In this document: one piece after another, positions 59,995 through 64,000 of the stretch
How the letters are laid out: every line of letters starts with the position of its first letter
Numbering within the stretch: the first letter of the stretch is position 1
Assembly (NCBI GenBank): GCA_039881145.1
Contig: JAYKKI010000077.1
Span: 3,728,501-3,792,500 of the forward strand
Length of the DNA: 64,000 nt
Origin: Druceiella hillmani
Taxonomy: Eukaryota; Arthropoda; Insecta; Lepidoptera; Hepialidae
Reading direction: 5' to 3'
The notes under the pieces: model-generated
Seen by the model: the letters and a program-made list of their open reading frames with translations, nothing else
Database searches by the model: none
What the model was told of the DNA's origin: nothing
Program-made: the position numbers and the translations under genes

Positions 59995-60084
59995 TTGTTT
60001 AACTGTTAAGTTTGTTTCTCGTAATAAATTTTGTAATAAGCTGGTAATATAATGACTCTTCTTTTTGTTTAACTGTTAAGTTTG
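59995..60084 (+). repeat. direct repeat of a 20-mer, 70 bp apart
   Basis: ttgtttaactgttaagtttg occurs identically at 59995-60014 and 60065-60084, immediately before the Tc1-like coding debris. Confidence 0.9.
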
Positions 60085-60670
60085 GTGTAAGTCATTCTAT
60101 TGTTCAGAGGACCTGGAAAAGATTTCAAGAGAGTGATTCATTCAAAAGAAGATCAGGACTAGGAAGAAAACGGTGCACTGAGCCCAGGGACGATTGATAT
60201 AGTGTGAGTCAAGCTTTACGAAATCGGAAGTCCACCTACACAAACATTTAAAACAACCTCGAGGAAATGAGAGATGTAAGTGTTGACCCGTGGACTGTCA
60301 GGAGGAGACTTCTAGAAGGTAATATCCACAGCCGAAGACTGGTTAGGGGTCCTAAATTACTCCGTGGCACCGTATTGCAAAGTCGAGGTCCGCCTAAAAT
60401 TGTGCGACATCGATGATGTAAAGTGGAGTAGGGTTTTATTTCCTGATGAAGCCAGAATCTCTTTATTTGGTGAAGAATGAAGTTGCAAAGTGCTCAGATG
60501 ACCTAGAAACCAATAAGCAAACATATATTTCAAAGATATTATGCCTTACGCCGGAAGCTCTGTTATTATTGAAAATGGCTCTCTGAATGCACAATGATAG
60601 TCAGGGGAATCCTTATTCCTCGTGCACAACCAGAACTAACTGTTACAGAAGCTGCTGCTGTCTTTCGTTA
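60080..60670 (+). pseudogene. Tc1-like transposase pseudogene
   Basis: The frame (with stops and shifts) reads SIVQRTWKRFQESDSF, RRSGLGRKRCTEPRDD, SQALRNRKS, VDPWTVRRRLLEGNIHSRR then LVRGPKL. After a shift it continues FISDEARISLFGEE, the block carrying the first catalytic Asp in Tc1-like (DD34E) transposases (F-S-D-E-S-R-F-x-L-F-G). Later blocks are poorly preserved and end around 60670. The order matches the paired helix-turn-helix plus first catalytic block of the family. Inverted repeats of the element were not located. Confidence 0.85.
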
Positions 60671-60674
60671 GTTC

Positions 60675-62190
60675 TGTTCTAGCTTTTGTTAAATAAAGGA
60701 TATTGCCAATTGAAGGCCCTCCCCCCTATTTTGTTTTGTTAAAAGGAGTAATTTAAAAACAATACAAAAAACAAATTACGAGACAAATTTACAAGCCAAA
60801 TTTTTTTACTCTCATTTTGTTGCATAAAATCTGATTTCCTTACACTTTTACTTTAACTAATGGAAAAAATGAAAGTGCCCGTTTTTTTGGCAAGGAGCAT
60901 ATATTTTGCCTATGAGAAAATAATCAATGGGAACTAATTAATACATAGGTTTCATAATGGAGAAAGTATCATATTCTTCTATCTATCACCACCTCACAGT
61001 TTCTGTAGTTTTAATGTGAATAAAATTTTGCATCATATGTAGATCACACTTAATGTTACAAAAAAATAAAAAAAATTTTTACTTTTTAGATACACATACT
61101 TAACGTTTTTTTTTGTGTAGTTATATAGATTTTTATATATTAAATAGATTTATGAAATTATATTGAGATTTAATTTACCATTTTTCATTTTCAAGTCCCA
61201 TTTGTGAAATATAGTTTCAAAGTGACTTGCTACTATTCTCTCTCCGGTCTTATTTTTCACTTATTAGTTTGTAAAATCTCAAAAAATTTTAGATTATTTT
61301 AAAGCTGACTGATATCTCAGATTCAGCTTTCAATTCTAAAAAATAGTACGAAGTGAAGTTCATGAAGTTCGTGAAGAAGTTCATGAAGTGGATTGAAAGG
61401 ATTTAAGCAATAACGTTTCTACATATTTGTCATGAGGGGCTGTTATTGCTTCTTCAATATCTTTGGTTAAATTTATAACCTCCCATCAAGACGTGATAGA
61501 AGCAGTGGTAACAACCTCGTTACACTCATGATATAGCCAGGTCTTCAACAGCAGTTCGGACATGTTAACATCAATTAAGTCCTATATTGCGGATTTCCTA
61601 TTTGTTAATGGTTACATTGGGAGAAAAATTCTATGAAAGTGTATTGGCTTTATTAGAATATTTTTTAGGTGACTTGCTTTTCAAGAATATATTTTTGAAC
61701 AATAATTATAATTGAATGAAAGAGGGCGAATCGGAAACTAATATGCAGATTTAGTATGAATTATTAAGTAGCATTAATTTCCCTGTCAGGATATGAGGAT
61801 ACAAAGTTTTGATAACTGGTAATTCTGTTACATTGAGGTGCATGGGGAACCCCCTACAAACAGTATGATGGTGGGTATGTTTACAATTTCTTTATCGTAC
61901 TTTTTTTGGTAATATGTTCAGTTTATTTATTTTTTTGATAATGTTATAAGTTGGCAAAAAGTAATTTAAATTTTATAGTTTGAAATAAAATAGTTTGTTT
62001 ATACAAGTATTAATAAATAAATATTTTCCATTTTGTTCCGTGACTCTTGCTTTCTTTCTGGAAACTTCAATAATTTCGCACTCAACTTCTGGTCCTTGTC
62101 AGCAAAAATTTTCAGATGATTTTTCTACTATCAACAAATAAGGAAACTAGAGGAAGTAACCAAAGAAAAATAATTCGAATTGGCAAATCA
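60675..62190. other. non-coding stretch
   Basis: No supported gene. A short repeat of gaagttcatgaag units lies at about 61353-61388. Confidence 0.5.
62080..62112 (+). repeat. direct repeat near the mariner scrap, first copy
   Basis: caacttctggtccttgtcag then caaaaa; a close copy, catcttctgatccttgtcag then caaaaa, lies at 62411-62441. Confidence 0.75.
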
Positions 62191-62194
62191 CAAA

Positions 62195-62375
62195 AGAATT
62201 GTGTTCCACCATAACAATAATGCAAGGCCTCGTACACTTTGGTAACTCATGGAAAACTATTGGAGGTTAGTTGTAAAATGAAGTCACCACCCCTATATAG
62301 CTCCGACCTTGCATCAGCAGACTAACTTTTATTTTGAAGTTTGCAAAAATCTTTGAATGGTAAAACTTTTACTAA
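62195..62375 (+). pseudogene. mariner transposase scrap (second-to-third catalytic block)
   Basis: The frame reads RIVFHHNNNARPRTLW, corresponding to the V-F-H-x-D-N-A-R-P-H block with the catalytic Asp changed to Asn. It goes on through broken frames to SHHPYIAPTLHQQT and then FYFEVCKNL then MVKL. These match the S-P-D-L-A-P-S-D-x-x-x-F-R-S-L-Q-N-x-L-N-G-K block. It is a short, dead remnant that looks like a different lineage from the mariner at 27960. Confidence 0.7.
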
Positions 62376-62444
62376 TGATGATGATCCTAAACTTAAAATT
62401 TCATAATTCCGCTCTCATCTTCTGATCCTTGTCAGCAAAAAACG

Positions 62445-64000
62445 GAACTCTTCTAATGCTGCCTGTCATGTTATTAAACTACTCTTTACACAGGGTCACA
62501 AAGATTAAATTATTCAGTCACACGATTGCACAGCCGTCACCAACTACACAGCCAACCATTAAGTAATCTGCCTAACCACAACTGCGTGTTGCCGCTACAG
62601 TTGAATCTGTATATTTATTTAAAGTGATAGATGTTTTTATACAGTGCAATAAATCTTAGTATGTTTTTCTTTCCTTTCCTCTAAACTTGAGAACTTCAAT
62701 GTATCCTCAACATTGTAGGTTCCTATATGGCTCAATCTTGTAACATAATAATGCTTATAACAACCTGCCTCTAGTAATGTTTTAAAATAGCTTTAATATT
62801 TGTAATGTTCCATTGAAAATATACCTTGGCACATTTCGACTATATTATATAAATGTTATTAGCATATTTAAACAATGGTCCTTAAAAGTGGATATATATA
62901 TTCAACTTTATTTAGCTGTCTTTGATATGAATTGCGACCATACTGAGCAGTTATTTCTTGTCTTACTTTACAAAATATCTTCCTGCATTATGATAGTGTT
63001 TTAATTACATGACTACCACCAGCAAAAGTACACATTACATTTCATTCATAAATACATATGAACAATATTTAATTTTAATTTGTTGTTTTGATTTATTTCG
63101 AATCGTCTAGAAGAGAGAGGTAGAAATAAATAGTATGTAAAGTCAAAAATTGAATTCTGTTGTTCTAAGTTGATTCTGTCATTATTTATGGTGATTGGGC
63201 TAATATAATTTGCCTTACAGCAATGCTGCTATGTTGTACTCACTCATCTATAACATAAATTAACAAACTTTCATAATTATAAGTGCATTTAATACGTAAC
63301 CGGAAAGAAATATTATTGTAAGAATCAACCTCGCTAAGCTTAGTAATTGAATGAAATACGAATTAGATTGTGATCAAATAAAATTGTCCAAAAAAAAAAT
63401 TTAATTTTTTCTTAACTGTTATATGTAAATTTTTTCAGATTTCTTTAAAAAATATATAATGAAAATATTTTATAAGATTTTTTTATTTGGGTTTTTGTTA
63501 AGAAGAAACCATTTATAGTTATTCCAGACCAGTTCCGTAAAGATGCAGAAAAACTAAAAAAATAAATTCTGAAACAAAATAAAAAAATTAAATTCTGAGA
63601 AAAAATTGATTTTTCCCTCTAAAAAGTATTATAGTACTAGGTCCTTCACATAGGAAGTCTAGTAGACACATTTTCAATGTGTGTTTGCTATTCAAAATCT
63701 AATTCCAAACTAATCTTTATGTAGTTACAGCCATATTCCCTGAATATAAAACAAGATGAAGACAATGAAGCTATTCAATTCTATGCTATTTATGCGCAAA
63801 TGTAAAGTAACTGTGAAATAACTTTTGTGAAAATCGAAGGAATGTGTATGAAGATTCTTTTAAGACTTGACAAACGACCCGCATAATGCATACATCTCCT
63901 TAAACTCTTAACTCCAAAACTGTTGGGAATTTTGGTATAAAATATTTATGCGGTATTTTGCGATTGATTAACGTAAGAAAATAGACGACACTATTGATTA
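62445..64000. other. non-coding stretch to window end
   Basis: No supported gene or repeat. Confidence 0.5.

Overview
The window looks like a piece of an insect nuclear genome. It is very AT-rich, with long introns, (TA)n microsatellites and a dense layer of decayed DNA transposons. I see only one real protein-coding gene and no bacterial or organellar genes. The insect assignment rests on the main gene (an orthologue of the fly MAP-kinase phosphatase PTP-ER) and on the mariner, hAT, pogo, piggyBac and copia debris. The order cannot be fixed from this sequence; Hemiptera or another hexapod with a mid-sized or large genome is plausible.

The gene is on the + strand. A 4.87 kb exon (coding 35615-40480) and a terminal exon (51388-52557) are separated by a 10.9 kb phase-0 intron. 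Together they encode a predicted 2011-residue protein. In order, it has a single membrane-spanning segment, an N-terminal ERK-docking FVFP motif, a cluster of Ser-Pro-Lys sites, five repeated kinase-interaction motifs (KIM; consensus L-L-x-R-R-x-S-N-x-S-L-x-L-x-I), and a C-terminal tyrosine phosphatase domain of the HePTP/STEP/PTP-SL/PTP-ER class. The phosphatase domain keeps the HCSAGIGRTG signature. Its WPD loop reads W-A-D, and about 55- and 85-residue insertions flank that loop; the second insertion carries another FVFP. Mammalian relatives have one KIM, so this is a multivalent MAP-kinase docking platform tethered to a membrane. It is the most interesting object in the window.

Left flank (1-35 kb): no host gene recognised. 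It holds a mariner fragment (about 1.8-2.3 kb), a 24-bp minisatellite, small perfect hairpins, two 185-bp tandem duplications, and a 2.5 kb element with about 530-bp terminal inverted repeats and a broken zinc-binding ORF (15.3-17.8 kb). It also holds two hAT elements with 8-bp target duplications (21.5 and 22.8 kb), a piggyBac fragment, a second mariner (27.5-28.8 kb), and a copia retrotransposon remnant (about 29.95-32.64 kb) with a 427-bp hAT element nested inside its integrase region.

Intron and right flank (40.5-64 kb): the intron holds diverged dispersed repeats and a 1.64 kb TTAA-flanked element that keeps only the two ends of a transposase. Downstream of the gene are a foldback element (55.1-55.3 kb), a long (TA)n tract, a pogo-like element (57.9-58.9 kb), a Tc1-like pseudogene (60.1-60.7 kb) and another mariner scrap (62.2 kb). 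The long stretches between these show nothing I can assign.
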